A stretch of DNA of 64,000 nt from Microthyrium microscopicum (Eukaryota; Ascomycota; Dothideomycetes; Microthyriales; Microthyriaceae): the NCBI GenBank assembly GCA_010405405.1, contig MU004234.1, forward strand, positions 2,585,988-2,649,987, written 5' to 3'. Within the stretch, counting starts at the first letter, position 1. Each line of letters starts with the position of its first letter. Below, one piece after another: positions 46,823 through 58,293 of this stretch. The position numbers were made by a program, and so were the translations under genes. The notes beneath the pieces were generated by a model. It saw only the letters and a program-made list of their open reading frames with translations, searched no databases and was not told where the DNA came from.

Positions 46823-47979
46823 CCGGCTTGAGCCAACTCACTGAATTGTTGAATGTCTACTTCTCCCGGCATCTGGAAGTTCAAGCCTCGCTGACTCGAG
46901 ACAAAGCAGGAATGTCTTCCAGAATGTCAACTCGGATTTCAGCCAACGGGTAGAAGTTTGACGGCAGTGGCTGTTCCTATAGTACGTCAAGCGACACTAT
47001 AAGGGGTGGGACTTTGTGCCTCCTGGCCTGGCATAAATCCCTCGAAATGAATTGATTAAGCTGCTGCAGCCCTTTCGTACTTCCGGCAAGACCTACCATT
47101 TTTCAGCCTCTGATGACGCAAATATACCGGCATCATCAAACACTTCAAGTATGGATGACGAAAAAATCAGCAATAGCACTTTGTACATTGACATCGCAGG
47201 GCATCGATTTTGGGCTGGAATGCCGACCTGATACTCACATTGCGCAGCACTAACAGGTTTGACATTGGCCATTAAGAAAGGGCGCTAACCATCTGGGTGT
47301 TGCTTGTTCTATCGCTATAATGTATTCCTAGCTTCGCATTGGATCCTATGTAGGTCATAAAAAAAGTTTATGTTTGAATTAACTGCAAGCTCCAGGTACG
47401 TTACGGTACATCGGTGCGTCGGATCTCCTTGTCGCAAATGCAGCTTCCAGAAGGATTTAAATATTTTACGATAAAACGCCATTGTGGAGTGCCTTAGGGT
47501 AAGTATGCTGGCACCAATCGAATTGAAGACTTATCGATTTACAAGAATGAGTACCGTGCTTCGTCGCAAAAGTCGGTTCACAACCCACAAGAGGAAAAGT
47601 TCTTCAAAGTCAAGAGCCCTAAGACAGATTCCAGAGCAAAGTAGGCGGGATCGAGATCTGGTGTATCCCAGTCATACCTCACGATTCAACTACAAGACGA
47701 CCAGGTTGTAAGGGAATATACCTAGTGCTTCTTGGGAGACATCAAATTTTACTCTTATGAGCTTCATTCTCCACGGCTCAAAAGTACATGTCGCTCAATA
47801 TCTACGATGAAAAGAACAAGGGATCGGTTCGAGGTCATGGCGGAAAATTCCAGAAGACTTCCAGAAGCATCTTCCGGCCAATCATGCCTGAACAGCCATG
47901 TCATGAGGCTTCGAATATATTAACGTCAAGGTACTTTTGCAAACCTGGAAGAACACAGACAGTTCGGCACTTCGCTCTA

Positions 47980-48970
47980 TTCCCAACCCGTCTACCCCAG
48001 TATTGGGATATTCAGACACAATATTTCAGGTTTTGATCCCATGGTCAGATCTGGATAGAATCAGGCGCCTACTGTTTATAAGCACAGCCAAGGCCAGTGT
48101 GACTGCAACCACAAGGTGGAGCCAGAACATCATAGACCCAGAGCCACGTTCTATTTTCCAGGCTTGCTAAGCGGTTGTTCACAAACATCAGAATTGCTCA
48201 ATTGACGCCATATTTCGTCTCACCGCAATGAGTAGGAAGATGCGAGAATTCAATATACAGTATTGCAAGAGCAATCCGGGGTAACGGTATACATTTGCGT
48301 AGAGGGCTCTTCAAAACATATATGCATCATACCCGAGGGTAAACCATTGGCAGCACTAGTGTTACTGAGACAGGATCGAGCGGCTCTGCGAACGACTCTG
48401 TTGTTCTTTCTACTTCGATGCTAACTGTCGCCATGATCATGGAAGCTTCGTGCGACCCGGTACTGTTGACGCGTCTCCTTTCGCTAACCATCTGACCAGG
48501 CCATCCGATGGCCTATTTTGTGGCCATAGCCTTGACAGTCTTTCGATTGGCATCACCCCAGATTCCGTTTCCTAGGAGAAAACGTGCAAGCACTATCGAG
48601 AAATATCCAGTCAAACGTCAGCAGTGAAAGCCGTGCTGCCTGGTCTCTTCTTTTCACGTCGGTGATTTGATCAGAGAGAGCAAAAGACAAGGTCAGATCG
48701 AATTCCACAATGCGGTTTAATATGGAAAGAACTATAAATGGCGACGGAGTATATTCAATGTACCTGGGTATTAGCCAGGGCTCAAGTCTTAGACACCAGC
48801 AATACAGGGAAGCCGCCTGGCAGCTGTAATAATATTGCAAATTCAAAGCTCTGTTAGGGAATAGGCTGTGCGGGATAATCACGGTATATGAAACGCCCTT
48901 GTAAACATCTCGTTGGTCATTCATCCCCTTTGGAATATTGCAAAGAAGCTCCGCTACATTCAAGTTCCGT
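47980..48970 (-). pseudogene. possible relic of a membrane-protein gene
   Basis: On the minus strand, 48553-48924 reads as 123 codons after an ATG, with a hydrophobic stretch (RYIEYTPSPFIVLSILNRIV) followed by charged segments (SDQITDVKRRDQAARLSLLT). Further along the same strand near 48040-48140 there is a helix-like segment (MMFWLHLVVAVTLALAVLI). The pieces sit in a common orientation and resemble exons, but the sequence between them contains stops and I could not assemble a gene. Either a decayed gene or chance. Confidence 0.2.
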
Positions 48971-49461
48971 TCCCGCGGTACGTTAGCAATTAGAATTAAG
49001 CATACTAGCAGGTACTCGCGGCCAAATTCCCAAAGTACCTCTTACATATTCCACCTACGCTTACTGGTCAAGTGTCGACAATATTTTCCTTCCCGCCGGC
49101 TCTTATTACTTATAATCTTGTGCCTTGACATATAATACACCCATCGTGGAGTCTCGCGCTGGTACACACCTTCAATCGATCGACATTCCCCATACTTACT
49201 CCCCTATAGTATTCGGACCGCGGTAATATTGGTTTTGCTTGGTCTTGCTCTTCATTCAAAACTCTACTCTCAACGTCTTGTGCTATTACCAGCCCGCGTC
49301 CTCGGCTTTACCTGTTTCTCCTCCAAGAAGGCTTTTGCGTGTCCTTGGTCACCTTCACTACCATACTTTCGTTTCACGTTTCCTTTCGCACCTGGCCAAC
49401 ACTTCTAGTCTAAGAGGAGTTGGGTAGGACTGGATAATCGACACAGCCATCACAGCAAACA

Positions 49462-51114
49462 ATGACAACTCCCAATCCTTCGTCCATCACTGCGCTCTGT
49501 GTGTTTGGGTCAGATGTTGGCTCTCGGCTTGTCCGGTTGGCAAAATGGGTGGAAGGAATGCCCAGTGTGGTAAAAAGTTTAGGCTTTGAAATATGGGCTG
49601 CTTGCGAAGTACTGTAAGTCAACAACCGAGTGAAGCAGCAAGACAAACACTGGCTAATAGCTTTATGATAGGTGCGAGATTGCCAATATCATTGCTAGAG
49701 CGGAGATGAATTTTCGAATAAGTTTCTTCAATAACGAAGCTTTGAAGGAAATAGAAGACTTTATCGAAACATGCGACGAGGTTTTCCACGAAGCTGCTCG
49801 CGGAGTACTCATTGCATACGATCGTATAAGAGTCCTCAGACCAAAGCCAGTTGCTGGAAAAACAAATCCAGCCGCTATGGATGCAATATCTATTGGATTT
49901 GAAGAGCGTATAAAATGGCCTCTCTTTCAAAGGCGGATGGGATCGATGATGGAGGCATTGATGAATGCTAAGATGGACCTTACACTTCATGTCCTAATAT
50001 ATTGGGTGAGCTGGGAGCGAGACACGCGTCGAAAGTAAGTTACTTTTCAAATGATTCCTTGACCTTTCACTAATGTATCAACAGATCAACATCTTCGATA
50101 TTCGCAGACCTCACACCAGGAAATCGAGAATCTTTAATAAATCAAATATGGCAAAACCGTCTCCGCCGCGAACAAGAAATGGAACAACAAACCGCCCCAA
50201 CATATCACCGTGCCAAAACCTTCTCCAACAGCAGTACCTCACCAACCTCCAACCCAGCCCTCAGCAACTCAGGCAGCGCCTCCCCAGACGACAACATCTC
50301 CAACACCTCCTCCACTGGCTCTTCTCGCTCCAACAGCAGTCTCCTTAGCCGCTTTGGCCGCAAATTCAGCAAGTCTTCTCGCAAAGGCCTCATCTCTATG
50401 GGCTTCATGTCTTCCAAAAAGCACGATCAATCCGACGACGACTCTTCCACCTCAAACTCACCTCTTACCTCCGACTCCCTTGCCTTCAACAGCGCCCGTA
50501 GTCCAGTCAGCTCAGAAAACCGCTCGCTTTCCCAGCGCGAGGCCTTCGCTAGCGATAACTTTAGCATTCGCTCCGGTCGTACTGGCCGCAGCGTTCAACC
50601 ATCTATGCGCCGCGTACAGTCATCCCGTCCACCACTTCGCGGCGAGCGCTACTCCCTTCTCAGACTCACCGACAATGATTCAAATGCACTAGCTCGCCCA
50701 CAAGGCCTTGTCAAGCGCGGCAGCTGGTCCGCAGGCCCAACCAAGAGCGCCAAAGAAGGTATCATGCGCGAGTGGGAGCTACTACGTGCTATTGAGGACG
50801 ATATGGCATGGCAGAACGATGAGACTGCTCTAGGAGGACATGGCCAAGACTACCGCGAACTCGGTCTCCAACTGCTGTTCCGCCAGCTCCAAGCAATGAT
50901 CCCAATATGGGCAGTCCAAGACTACGAGCAAGTCGCCATCACCATCGACATGCTGCAAGAGAACTGGATCGAGCTAGGCCAGTTCAGACGCAGGCGGATG
51001 GAGTATGAGAGTGTAGTAGGTGGCAAGCGACAGCTACACGGTGGGTCCTTCCACGAAACGACAGCGAACAACATGTCGCATGAGCCGACCAACAAATTCT
51101 TCTTCACAACCTAA
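49462..51114 (+). CDS. conserved fungal protein of unknown function, helical N-terminal domain and Ser-rich linker
   Basis: Three exons: 49462-49613, 49672-50034 and 50085-51114, with 58 and 50 bp introns; 514 aa. The N-terminal ~190 residues are helical and start MTTPNPSSITALCVFGSDVG. They resemble the N-terminal helical domains of fungal signalling or NTPase-type proteins (FEIWAACEVLCEIANIIARA, then ISFFNNEALKEIEDFIETCD), but no catalytic domain follows. A low-complexity Ser/Asn/Arg linker (about 215-370; SSTGSSRSNSSLLSRFGRKF) is a good phosphorylation target. A C-terminal block (about 400-490) contains IMREWELLRAIEDDMAWQND and IPIWAVQDYEQVAITIDMLQ. No signal peptide or membrane helix, so probably cytosolic. 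Frame and phases are clean; function unknown. Confidence 0.82.
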
Positions 51115-52383
51115 AACAACGTTGACACCATTTGGCGATAACCAAAACATCTTTGTACAAAAGCAACCTCTGGATTGGATGGCCTACCTACCTACCCAGC
51201 ATTGATATTTTCCCTTGGACATATAAAACTCTTTTTGGCATTTACATATTACTGCATCATGCGTTTGCTTTTGAGATATCCAGAAGGCTTTTTATTATCA
51301 TGTAGCATATATATAAATACTCGATCATAAAATAAAAACTACTACATCAATACGTTATAACTTGATTCTACTGTTTTGTCCAGAACTGTCGCTATCTCGA
51401 TTCATCTTTGATACCAATTGATCCGAGCGTAGAAATGTGCTCTCCTTATCGAAACCTGGTGAATATCACTTCCTACCAATTAGCTGTACTAGGTCCTAAT
51501 ATCGGCCAATCCTGCTGCTTGACGGAAAAGCTTATTTGACTGCCAACACTATAGCAAAGCATCGATAAGCATTCCTTTGCTCCCACTTATAGATATTCTT
51601 AATAGCTTAGCGCCTGACGCCTATCGCCGTATCGCGTATATCTGATGATGACTTCAACATTGCGTAACCCATTCATGCGTTGAATCTAAGTCATACTCAA
51701 CCCCTCTCACTAGGCTTCAGTCCTTAACTAAGTCAGAGGCAGGTGCGGTATGTCAGTTGTTGACTTCTGTGAGCCCGAGCTGTCTTTCATGACAACTAGT
51801 AACTCCAGGGCGGTGTTTGGAACTCAACTGACGCTTTAGAGCAGGGTTACTCTGTAAGACCGAGTTCATCGTCACAACTGATATTTGAGTCTTGTGTGCT
51901 GAAGTATCTGGTAGGAGGGTGTCAGGAAAGTTAAGGTTGCTCAACTAGAAAATTTGCGGGAGACTATGACCCCGTACAGACTCTGTATTGGTATTTGATG
52001 ACCAGATGCGCAGGATGTATAAAGTAAAAAGTGCGTGATAGAATAAGTCGTGGCTCATAGCAAAGCAATACTGGTCATGCTCCTTAAAGTCCTTCAGTTC
52101 GCAACACAGCTCACTGAGTCTCTTCCTTCAACAGCAGACGCCTAGCCAGTGACTGGACCATGGATTTCTCCAGCGACTCGTATTTCGAGATAAATAAGCA
52201 AACACAAATGGTCAGAATCTCTCGCTTAGTTATATGTTCATTGGACAGGCGAATGCATGCCAAGCATGCGAGCTGCAAGTTCGTCAGGCTGAATCACAAA
52301 TCCCCAGATTGGGGTATAAGGAGATGAAATGTCGCCAATTCACTCATTTTGATCTTTCCTCTCGCATAGTCTTGTTCTTCAAC
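51115..52383. other. intergenic, carrying one copy of a flanking duplication
   Basis: About 1.27 kb. Holds repeat copy 1 (51673-51945) and the promoter/leader of the two-TM gene, with a TATAAA at 52018-52023. No other gene seen. Confidence 0.5.
51673..51945. repeat. diverged direct repeat, copy 1, flanking the two-TM gene
   Basis: About 270 bp similar, in the same orientation, to 53424-53705. Best preserved blocks are TCATGCGTT, CTCAACCCCTCTCACT, AGGTGCGGTAT and TTTGAGTCTTG; by eye about 70-75% identity with small gaps. Confidence 0.6.
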
Positions 52384-53329
52384 ATGTCCCAGAATCTAGC
52401 ACGCCCTGCGGACCCAGTGTCGTTGCAAGAGCCGCAGCACTCGCCGATCGAAGCAGCACAAGTATCACAAAACGCTCAGCCTGGTGGCAATCTCGTGCCG
52501 AATAATGCACCTGCTGATGCAGCATCTTCGGCAGTAATAACAGAGCATGATCCTTCGAAGACCGATGGAAAGGTTAGTTTCATCAATGGAACAGCAGTGT
52601 GGATCAAGAACCAGGCTGACCCAGCAGTCGCAGACCCAACAGGCTGACCATCAACCGGTCTACAAACATATATTAGATGTGTTTAAAAACTGTGTGCTTG
52701 TTGTCACCCTCGCGATAACAATTTGGCTTGCTGTTACGCAGCGCCAGGCAACCGAGTACGCGCAAAGTGCCAACCAGCTCGCCCAAAGCGCCAACCAACT
52801 TGCTCAAGTCGCCAACCAGAATGCCCACATCGCTAATGACTTGGCCAACAACAGCCTTGCAGTGGCAGAGACCTCTAAGCAGATTGCAAAGGCAGCATTA
52901 GATACCACAAATGCACAGTATCTGTTGAGTCTAATCAACCTATGCGATCAATATCCCATGGTGAGTCCGCCACTAGTAGTTCATGGAGTTGTAGTAATAC
53001 GTAGAATTTTGGGATAATAGTCCAATCAATCGTTTACTTCGAATCATACGACGCTTCACTGCTCGGATTTGCTACAAAGCCCATTACCACTATTATCCAG
53101 TTCGAGCTCTGCACCATTGCAAAGTTCAACATCTGTACCAAATTTAACTTCTCCTTCCGAAGGTCATAGGCTTTCTAGTTCTGCGATCGCTGCTATTAGT
53201 ATTGGATCTGTTGTTGGACTAGCAGCTTTGGCGGTTTTGATATACGTTTATTTGATGCGCGTCCGCAGGAAAGGGGTCGAATCTAGGCGAGCCTTAAGTA
53301 CACCAAACAAGGCTGAGGCAAAGGGCTAG
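52384..53329 (+). CDS. unknown two-transmembrane protein with heptad-like repeats
   Basis: Three exons: 52384-52572, 52643-52960 and 53021-53329 (introns 70 and 60 bp, all phase 0); 271 aa. Soluble Ala/Pro/Gln-rich N-terminus (63 residues), first membrane helix (NCVLVVTLAITIWLAVTQ, about residues 78-95), then five near-identical seven-residue units (AQSANQL, AQSANQL, AQVANQN, AHIANDL, ANNSLAV) continuing as a helix, which suggests a coiled coil or stalk. A short Cys-containing segment (SLINLCDQYP) and a Ser/Thr-rich region lead to a second helix (AIAAISIGSVVGLAALAVLI) with a basic end (RVRRKG) that fixes it in the membrane. No family recognised. An alternative acceptor 9 nt upstream for intron 1 is also in frame. 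The gene is bracketed by a diverged direct duplication, so it may belong to a locus that duplicated and partly collapsed. Confidence 0.68.
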
Positions 53330-53949
53330 CATGATAGAGAGTTGAATTGGAATCGGATCTTAGCAGGCGGGCGCCAATATAGACATACATCTTAGCAAGT
53401 CTACGTCGTAATACGTACCTCACTCATGCGTTCAATCTAAATCACACTCAACCCCTCTCACTGAGCTTGAGTCTTAAATATTGAGCTAGGACGGAGGTAG
53501 GTGCGGTATATCAGTGTTGACGTCTGTATGCTGTATTGTCTTCAATGACGTATGCTTAAGCCCGGAGTTTTGTTGAAGCGCACTTGGCGCATAAAAGCAA
53601 TACCATGACAAAATGTATCGCAACAACCTTGGAAATGGACTTTGAGTCTTGAGTATCAAACGAGTGAAGCAAGACTCAGGATTCAGGAGAGGAAAGGTTG
53701 ATATGGCATTCGGTACGTGGTCAAAGCTTTCGGGCCGAGTGCAGCTTCACACTACCGCCGCTGCAACCTCATGCCTCTTTCCTTCCGAACGTCTGAATGT
53801 TCGCTGAATCTCTGAGATCGCGCCTGTCATAAATTCCCATCCACGAGAATATCCTCACCGAATCATCTCCTCCACCTAGCGCTGTTCGCCGTGCTCGTTG
53901 GATTCCTCTTCTCACAACACCATCCTGTGGGAAACTCTCCACCGCCAAA
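53330..53949. other. intergenic, carrying the second copy of the flanking duplication
   Basis: 620 bp; holds repeat copy 2 and the promoter/leader of the Taf14-like gene. Confidence 0.5.
53424..53705. repeat. diverged direct repeat, copy 2, flanking the two-TM gene
   Basis: Partner of 51673-51945, same orientation, starting just downstream of the two-TM gene stop. Spacing between copies is about 1.75 kb, the size of one gene unit. Confidence 0.6.
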
Positions 53950-54900
53950 ATGCCGGACGTAAGTTCGCGACGCGACATGACCCCATATTTAGGAACTTCC
54001 AGCTAATTTCCCCCAAAGATCAAAGTCAAGGTCAAGATCGTGACCAACCAGTCCATCAAGTACATGCCATCCCCTTCTCATGCGCACGAATCACATACTT
54101 ACATCCTTGCAGTCCCGATGCAGACTCCACAGCCGAATTCCCTATGCGCAATTGGAATATTGAAGTGCATCCGATCGATGACAAGAAGGAGACTATTAGT
54201 AGTCAGCTATTCGAGAAGGTGACCTTCGATCTCCACCCGTCGTTCGAGAAGCGCGCCAAGCAAGGTACATACACTGCCTTGACGTTGAACTAAATGGTGG
54301 TGGCTAATACATTGTGTATAGTGAAGAAGGAATTCCCATATCGTATAGAAGAAGAAGGATGGGGTGAATTCGAAATGCTCGTGACGTTCACACCACTCGG
54401 CAAAAGTCCTGATATTTCGATCCCACATGATCTCAACTTCGCAAAGAATCACTACGAAGTGGAGAAGGAGCTCGTAGGTACCCTGGGAGGAGACGATGGC
54501 AAATAAATACTGACAATGTGGAAAGGTATTCAAGAATCCAAAGGCAGATTTCTTGCGCGCACTTGAGGAGGCTGGTGTGGGCAAGAAAGGCGATGCTAAG
54601 AAGCGTAGTCGCAAGGAGAAGACTGTAGGTTCTCCCCAGACTTGTTACAGTATTCTTTAGCAAAAGTGCCTCTAACCATACTATTTGCAGGTTGATCTCG
54701 AGAAGCTGGCCGACCTTATGATGAAGCTTGGAGAAGATGATCTTCTACACGTCATCCAACTCATCCACGACAAGAAAGAATCGACAACCTATACGAAAAA
54801 CAGCCCAGACCAGGGCGAATATGAAGTCGATCTCTACACACTCCCAGATGGACTCGTCAAGGAGCTGTGGGAATTCGTGCTGGAAAAGGCCAAATCATGA
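53950..54900 (+). CDS. TAF14: Taf14-like protein (YEATS domain plus C-terminal ET domain)
   Basis: Nuclear acyl-lysine reader shared by TFIID, TFIIF, INO80, SWI/SNF and NuA3 in yeast; the ET domain recruits partners. Six exons: 53950-53958, 54019-54059, 54113-54264, 54322-54473, 54526-54624, 54691-54900; 220 aa, close to the yeast length (244). The YEATS core reads FPMRNWNIEVHPIDD, LFEKVTFDLHPSF, then FPYRIEEEGWGEFEMLVTF and IPHDLNFAKNHYEVE. These include the LHPSF and GWGEF loops that form the acyl-lysine pocket. A basic linker (KKRSRKEK) leads to the ET domain (about 150-220), LEKLADLMMKLGEDDLLHVI...EVDLYTLPDGLVKELWEFV. The first coding exon is 9 nt. The third exon start was fixed by phase: AA|GTACAT gives the join SIN-PDADST. 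Confidence 0.92.
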
Positions 54901-56639
54901 TCTTTACATGTACATCAGAAACACGAATTGACAGCTAAGTTCCAGTCTTGGGAATGCGTTTGGCGCAGGTTTGGACTTGTTCAATGACTGGACAGCTAGG
55001 GCCATTCCTTCGAACGGGTACAAATATAGAACGCCTTGTCTTGGATGGACCCAGGAAGATGATCTTGTTGTCGCTGTTGCAGTGACGATCTAATGTATTG
55101 AATACAGTTCTTAGGAATGAAAACTAATGATTTTCATGACAATGTTTGATACATATATGACTGCAAAGTCATCTCTTAAGAATGGTGGAGTACTGTAGGC
55201 AACAACTGGAAGCTCGATTTTGTTAGACTTCATTGCCATGATCGTAGGACATTCTAGTGCTGGAGTTTTGAATTCTGCCAGCTCTTGGAGACGTATTGAT
55301 TTGCATAGAAATTCCGAAGTTTCCTGATCATTAAATGTCTGAAAATTGATCTTTCCATTCGTCGACTTGCGCTACCTGGCATTACCAATCGAAGGGAAGC
55401 AGAATGGTATTCTAAAAGCGCTATATTCCAATTCCCGTCAAGGACAACACCAGGCATATTTAGTCACTTTGCTGGTTCGATTATACCAGCTATTTTCAAA
55501 CGTATTTGCGATTGCTCTGAGTGCACATATATAAGTCTCTTCCATATACAGTTTTCACAACCGTCAATTATGCAACAGACTTGACTCTGTACCTACTTGA
55601 CAGACTCGGTATATGTTGCCCTGCCGTTGTGGCGAAGAGACTGCAAATAGAATGCTTGGATCACATCATCCAAGAACTGACAGACCAGGCGAGTGGCGAA
55701 TGAAAGGGAAGATTTGTTGGGTGAATACCGTGAACGGTGGGTTGGCAGGGCTTCGAATATATTACTTTGACATCAGCAGCGATTTTCTGACCACACTGAA
55801 TTGCAGATGATGAACCAAAATTGGTTCTGAGGGCTCAGCTCCCTGCTAGCGATAAAATGGTGATTACATGATTAGATCGGGAGAGCAGAAAGCACTATCT
55901 CATGGGGGTAAAGAGACCTGGTACATGTATTTCTTCTTGGTGTGACAATGATTCAGGAGGCTGTATGGTGGTTGAATGGGCATTTTCATGACGTTAGAAA
56001 GGCAGGCGCGAGAACAGGCCACGCCAAAGATGCTAGTCGTTCTTGCAGTTCTGGACTTGGCCAGTAAGTAGCATTGGGCTAGCTTAGTCTCCTAGCTGGA
56101 AAATAAGCCTGGGAACTTGCAGGTTGCAGGGATCATGGCCGTCAAGCAGCGAACCACAAGCTAGGATCAAAGCCCAAAGCAGGTGCATTTCACCTCCATC
56201 TCCAAACTTGGCAGGCACGACCCACCTGAATAAGATCCGATCGACTCCGCTGAGCGCTCCTGCCATTCATCTGTCCAGTGTCCACCCTCGCGGTATTCTT
56301 CAAGACTATTCAACACCAACACTATTTCCAGCTTCCAACCTCTGCTATATGCTCCGCGTGCGCTCGTTCATCTATTGCTATTACACGTCGCCAGCATCTG
56401 ATCGCTTATGCTGTTCATGACTCGCTTCTGTAGCAATGCCGCCCGCTAACATAACCAACCCCCTCGCCATGTCCGGACCATAATATCTCACTGGACAATT
56501 ACTTTCGTTGTGGTACTGCTGCTGCAAACACAACTTCAGTGGTGCGCGTAACACACCCCTCGCCACACGACTAGTCATTATCAAAAAGTAGTCACATCAT
56601 ATACCTCGTGGACCCCACCAACATCGACGCTCTGCGACC
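54901..56639. other. intergenic
   Basis: About 1.7 kb without a supportable gene; short frames only. The right end is the promoter/leader of the multipass membrane gene. Confidence 0.5.
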
Positions 56640-58293
56640 ATGTTTTTCAGCAGTAATCCCAATGTCTTCAAAACACCTAATAAGTGCATCTTGGACAATG
56701 GAACGTCTATCTACTACCAATCTGAGGCTCTTGACTGTAGCTGTCTGGCGCCCATCAGAGCCGATCCGGACTTTGCTGGCGCTGCCGTCATAACCTCATT
56801 CCTCTTCATTGGCTGGCTTACCATCGCTGTGGCTGCTGTACCAACAGGACGTTCACTATGGATAACCTGGCTACGGACAACTGGTCCTTGGAGGCTATGG
56901 AAGTGGCTGGTAGAAATTGTCCAGTTCGAACCCAACGATCCATGGCAGCGTAGGACCAGTATCATTGGCTTTCCGGCGCGAGCAGGCAAGAGTGATGAAA
57001 TCAGGAGAATCGACCATCATCGAGACTCTAGCATAACCAATGTCAACGACTCCGAGAGCAGTGATTCTGGCAGCGAGTCTAAGCAACCGCTGCCTTCATC
57101 ACGGCGGTACATCAACCTGGATCCTGAGCCAGCATATTGTACATTTTCTCGTCGAATTGTGCTACAGCTGTGCGACCTGCAGATCATCATGGGAATCGCA
57201 ACCCTTGTAAGTATTTCTCTACCTATGAGCGTCTCAGTGGATTGGTAAACAGCTTAACTGACACATACAGGTATCTGCGCTTGCTCAGTACGATAGACTA
57301 ACCTTTTACCATGCCCAATTCGCTGAACAATTCTGGTGGGTAACACTGGACTCTTTCTGGATCAGCCGCATCGACTACAGCCAAAACACACCCGAAATGA
57401 ATACCTGGCGCGCTCACCTAAGGCGAACAGCCATCTGGGTCAGCGTCGCCCTCTCAGTCGTCGTCCAATCAATCGTGACATATCGCGAACATTCCCTATG
57501 GGATGCCACAATACCCGGGCGCTGCTACCAAGCAGATGGCCCAGGCACAGGTTTTGGTCAAAACCTCTTCTGGCTCGCTGGTACCGCCATCTACTTCGTG
57601 GTCATGACATTCAGCATGACGCGGAAATCTCGCGCGTGGTTCGATAGCAACATCAATGCGAAAATCGAACCATCTATCCAGACTATGTATCGCTGGGTTG
57701 TCGAAAGCAAATCCAAAACAACCACCTACAAACTCTCCTCCGCCGGTACCTCACCGCTAAAACGCTACCCCACCCTCTTATTTCTCTACGCAAAAGTCGC
57801 ATCCTACAGCCTCGCATACGCAACCTGGTGGATTTTCGTGCTCTTCATATCAATCTGGTGCGCCGGCAACTCCGCCGCCGCAGTCGAACTCGTCGTTTAC
57901 AGCATCTTCGCTGGCTTCCTCACCTGGTGGATCCTATTCCTGAAAATCCAGAACCGTCCTCTCATCCGCGGAGACGAAGATCGCATGACATATGCGCAAA
58001 CTCTCTCCCTATTTCTATTCATCCTCTGCGCCTTCCAAGCGCTCGACGTATGGGTCGGCGTCAAGCGTGATGAACGACGCGCCCTCAGACATGGGAAGCG
58101 GCCAGTTGATGAAGAACACACAGTAGCGCCTGAGTTGGCCGTGGACTTTGCGAGTCCAGAGGTACGCGATCGAATGGATGGAACTATGCCAGATAATACA
58201 CTGTCCCCGCGCACAGTATCGCCGACTAATGCGGTTCCGGGAGGTGAGCGCGATCTGCAAGAGGGGGGAGACAGCATCAAGGATAGGTCGTAG
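56640..58293 (+). CDS. multipass membrane protein of unknown function
   Basis: Two exons, 56640-57206 and 57271-58293, over a 64 bp intron; 529 aa. Start MFFSSNPNVFKTPNKC; the short N-terminal part has a Cys-containing segment (ALDCSCLAPIRADPDFAG) before the first membrane helix (VITSFLFIGWLTIAVAAV). A hydrophilic cytosolic loop (about 90-150, Ser/Asp-rich) follows, then several helices (GIATLVSALAQY; AIWVSVALSVVVQSIV; NLFWLAGTAIYFVVMTF; SLAYATWWIFVLFISIWCAG; ELVVYSIFAGFLTWWILFL; TLSLFLFILCAFQALDVWVG), about seven or eight in all. The C-terminal tail is charged and probably cytosolic. The layout resembles widespread ascomycete proteins of unknown function with a receptor-like topology; no transporter signature was found. 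Frame is intact. Confidence 0.83.

Larger units (their letters stand above)
45534..49461. other. gene-poor intergenic stretch
   Basis: About 3.9 kb. No convincing gene. Two weak candidates are listed separately (46481-46822 plus strand and 47980-48970 minus strand). The right end (about 49100-49460) is C/T-rich and is probably the promoter/leader of the next gene. Confidence 0.4.

Noticed and set aside
49706-50038. Treating 49706-50038 as a separate 110-aa gene
   Set aside because: It is the middle exon of the three-exon gene 49462-51114; phases on both sides join exactly.
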